The notes under the pieces were generated by a model. It was not told the DNA's origin. It saw only the letters and a program-made list of their open reading frames with translations, and did not search any database. Both the position numbers and the translations under genes were made by a program. From Acidobacteriota bacterium (GTDB lineage Bacteria; Acidobacteriota; Thermoanaerobaculia; Gp7-AA8), in assembly GCA_003222375.1 (NCBI GenBank), contig QHVX01000297.1:1-6882 (forward strand): a stretch of 6,882 nucleotides of DNA. The letters run 5' to 3'. Shown here piece by piece: positions 4,490 to 6,882 of this stretch. Each line of letters begins with the position of its first letter. The stretch's first letter is position 1.

Positions 4490-6882
4490 CTACGCCGAGG
4501 AGTGCGTTCTCTCGCGCGATGCCGTGAGGAGCGTGAAGCTCTCGGGATCGACGGCCGCACTGAAGTAAGAGCCTTGCGCCTCCTGGCAGCCATGATCTTT
4601 GAGGAAGTCGAATTGCTCGCGCGTCTCGACGCCATCGGCGGCGATGCGCAGCCTGAGCCGTCGGCTCACGCCGATGACCGCGGCCATGATCGACGCGTCG
4701 GCCTCGGTCGTTGCGACGTTCGCCAGCAGACCGCGATCCATTTTGACCGCGTTGATTGGCAGCACACGCAGAGAGCCCAGCGAGGAGTAGGAACTGCCAA
4801 AGTCATCGATGGCGATCGTCACACCGACATCGCGCAGAGGCTTTAGCAGTTCGATCGTGAGATCGATGTCACGCATGGCAGTTGTCTCGCGAATCTCGAG
4901 CTCCAGTCGTGCGGGATCGATCCTTGAGTCGTCGACGGCGCGACGAATTACACTGTCGAGATTACGCTGTTGAAACTGGCGTGCGGAGATGTTCACCGCC
5001 ATGCGCAGCGCCGGCAATCCGGCATCGGTCCACTGCCGGAGCTGACGGCATGCCGCGAACAGCGCCCACTCGCCGAGCGGCACGATCAGGCGTGTCTCTT
5101 CCGCGACTGGAATGAAGTCGCGCGCCTCGATCATGCCGTGTTCGGCGTCGTTCCAGCGGATGATCGCTTCTGCGCCGACGATAAGGCCGCTGGTTAAGGA
5201 CACCTGTGGCTGGTAAGCGAGCACGAGCTCCTCGGCGTCCATCGCTTTGCGCAGGCGCGACTGCATGGACGAGCGCTCCAGGGCGCGCGTTTTCATCTGC
5301 TCCGTGCAGAGCTGATAGTTGTTGCGGCCCGCCTGCTTGGCGCGGTACATCGCGTCGTCCGCGTTGCGGAGCAAAGTATTGATGTCCGTTCCGTCGTGGG
5401 GATAAACCGCGATCCCGATGCTGACCGAGGCCTCGATCGACGTGGCGCCGGCAGCCACCGGCTCGACGACGCGCTCCAGAATTTTTTCCGCGACCTGTGC
5501 AGCGTCTTCCGGCTGATGGAGGTCCGGCAGGATGACCGTGAACTCGTCGCCGCCGTAGCGCGCGACGGTATCCGTCTGCCGAACGCAGCTCTTGAGACGC
5601 TGTGCAATCTCGACAAGCAGCGCGTCGGCAACATCGTGTCCGAGCGTGTCGTTGATCGCCTTGAAGCGATCGAGATCGATGAAGAGAACTCCCACGTTTT
5701 CGCGGCCGCGCTTGGCGGCCATCAGATTCATTTCCAGGCGTTCGACAAACAGGCGCCGGTTCGGCAGGTGTGTCAACGCGTCGTGATAGGCCAGCGACTC
5801 GATCTGTTCTTCGGCTTCCAGTCGCGCCGTGACATCACGGAAGCTCCACACACGGATCGGTTCATCATCGAGGTAACGGCCGATCGAATATTGCTCCAGG
5901 CGACGACCATCCTTGAACTCCAGCACGTGCATGCTCTCGACCTCGGGATGTTCGTAGAGCTCTGCGAGACTGTTGAGAAACTCTGCCGGATCGACCAGTT
6001 GTCCCACGAGCTGCCCGATCAAATCGTGTTGCTCATCGTGCTCCATGAACTCCGCCGGAATGCCCCATATGTCAACGAAGCGCTGATTCCAGGTGAGGAC
6101 TCTTCCGTCGTGCCCGATGACCAGAATGCCGTCGGCAGTCGACTCGAGCGTCGACTGCAGCAGCGTCACCGCGCGCCGCGCTTCCCATTCATAGCGTTTC
6201 CTCTCGCGGAGATCGCGTCCGATGATGACCGCACCACTGATTTCACCCTGACGCGTGATCGGCGAGTGCGAAAGAGTGAGCTCGATTGGCTGTCCCATCT
6301 TCGTCCGGAAGACGTACTCCCGATCGCGCACCCAGCCTTGCAGCGGCGCTGTCTCATCGCGATCGGCGGGAACGAGCAAGTCCTCGAGTTGGAGGCCGAT
6401 GATGTCTTCGCGGCTGTATCCGAGGAACGCGCAAGCAGCATTGTTGGCGAAGCGAATGCGGCCGTCGCGATCGCTCACCAGCAGCAGATCCCGCATCGTG
6501 CTGATGATCTCAGTCGCTGGCAGCGCCGGAGGGATCGCCAATCCATATTTCCTGATCGTGTAAATGGCCATAGCCGTAGCCGCGAGCAGAGCCGCCCAGC
6601 CAAACGGATAGACGGCGACGCCGTACGCCGGCAGGAAATCGATCGCCGCTATGCAACCGATGCCCATGGCGATCGTGAACATGCGGATACGGTCACGCTC
6701 CGATCCTTTGGAGCTCGGGTAGGCGCGAACGATCTCGATCACGACCGCGACAAGCAGGCTGCCGAAAAAGAGCGGATAAAGCACGCGGGTCGCGATGTTG
6801 TAGGTGGGGTAGAAACCCCACCAGAACCGCCGCACGTCGCTGATGAGGTAACCGGTCGTGACAGCGAGAACCGCAATCAGCG
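4490..6882 (-). CDS. Membrane PAS-PAS-GGDEF-EAL cyclic-di-GMP turnover protein, 5' partial
   Basis: This is a bifunctional-architecture signalling protein: GGDEF domains make cyclic-di-GMP from GTP and EAL domains hydrolyse it to pGpG. The frame stays open to the right edge, encoding more membrane sequence (LIAVLAVTTGYLI), so the N-terminus is outside. Numbering the GTG at 6835 as residue 1, hydrophobic helices lie near 17-37, 53-72 and 74-95, and WWGFYPTYN recalls 7TM sensor regions of histidine kinases. PAS domains follow at about 108-214 and 225-342. The GGDEF domain (about 345-505) has an intact GGDEF signature at 428-432, LDRFKAIND, and an RQTD inhibitory site at 419-422. The EAL domain (about 525-770) keeps Gln542, Glu556, Asn615, Glu647, Glu650, Asp677, Asp678, Lys698 and Asp700. 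EAL itself reads EAI, and the usual EGVE reads DGVE (Asp734). Cyclase activity is therefore likely; phosphodiesterase activity is less certain. The PAS ligand is unknown. Confidence 0.95.
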   Translation of the reverse strand, partial: LIAVLAVTTGYLISDVRRFWWGFYPTYNIATRVLYPLFFGSLLVAVVIEIVRAYPSSKGSERDRIRMFTIAMGIGCIAAIDFLPAYGVAVYPFGWAALLAATAMAIYTIRKYGLAIPPALPATEIISTMRDLLLVSDRDGRIRFANNAACAFLGYSREDIIGLQLEDLLVPADRDETAPLQGWVRDREYVFRTKMGQPIELTLSHSPITRQGEISGAVIIGRDLRERKRYEWEARRAVTLLQSTLESTADGILVIGHDGRVLTWNQRFVDIWGIPAEFMEHDEQHDLIGQLVGQLVDPAEFLNSLAELYEHPEVESMHVLEFKDGRRLEQYSIGRYLDDEPIRVWSFRDVTARLEAEEQIESLAYHDALTHLPNRRLFVERLEMNLMAAKRGRENVGVLFIDLDRFKAINDTLGHDVADALLVEIAQRLKSCVRQTDTVARYGGDEFTVILPDLHQPEDAAQVAEKILERVVEPVAAGATSIEASVSIGIAVYPHDGTDINTLLRNADDAMYRAKQAGRNNYQLCTEQMKTRALERSSMQSRLRKAMDAEELVLAYQPQVSLTSGLIVGAEAIIRWNDAEHGMIEARDFIPVAEETRLIVPLGEWALFAACRQLRQWTDAGLPALRMAVNISARQFQQRNLDSVIRRAVDDSRIDPARLELEIRETTAMRDIDLTIELLKPLRDVGVTIAIDDFGSSYSSLGSLRVLPINAVKMDRGLLANVATTEADASIMAAVIGVSRRLRLRIAADGVETREQFDFLKDHGCQEAQGSYFSAAVDPESFTLLTASRERTHSSA

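Noticed and set aside
1..6882. Search by eye for CRISPR repeats, tRNA genes, transposases and attachment-site repeats
   Set aside because: I saw no regularly spaced direct repeats, cloverleaf-like segments, transposase motifs or long terminal inverted repeats. The only repeats are the Gly-coding tracts.

Overview
This window is GC-rich bacterial chromosomal DNA with no phage, plasmid, insertion-sequence, CRISPR or tRNA/rRNA signature that I can see. The gene mix is an FMN-dependent 2-hydroxy acid dehydrogenase, a secreted CSLREA/choice-of-anchor-Q type beta-helix protein with HYR-like domains, a VOC-fold protein with a basic tail, and a membrane PAS-GGDEF-EAL protein. Together with the high GC this suggests a free-living soil or sediment bacterium, for example Acidobacteriota or a myxobacterium-like lineage. 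That assignment is inference from gene style, not proof.

Layout. Bases 1-1170 (+) hold most of an LldD-like FMN enzyme whose N-terminus lies left of the window. An 11-bp hairpin at 1187-1213 follows it, at the point where it converges with everything else. Bases 1178-3631 (-) encode a large exported, Gly-rich beta-helix protein. Its C-terminal end appears frameshifted near 1370: the natural end lies in another frame and stops at 1222, just before the hairpin. Bases 3632-3970 hold no intact gene. They carry the leader of that protein, a candidate -10 box, and a decayed C-terminal fragment of an amidohydrolase (3734-3883, -). Bases 3971-4414 (-) encode a COG3324-type VOC protein with a Lys/Arg-rich tail. 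Bases 4490-6882 (-) encode the C-terminal 796 residues of a membrane-anchored PAS-PAS-GGDEF-EAL cyclic-di-GMP protein that continues right of the window.

How the genes relate. The cyclic-di-GMP protein and the VOC gene are co-directional with a 75-base gap and no obvious terminator between them, so they may be co-transcribed. The surface protein has its own Shine-Dalgarno. I see no sequence evidence for a common pathway joining the FMN enzyme, the surface protein and the signalling protein. A link between cyclic-di-GMP and a surface protein is conceivable but unsupported here. I did not find a clear new multi-gene system. The most interesting points are the long Gly-rich loop splitting a beta-helix, its C-terminal frameshift, the amidohydrolase relic, the histone-tail-like end of the VOC protein, and two substitutions in EAL signature motifs.
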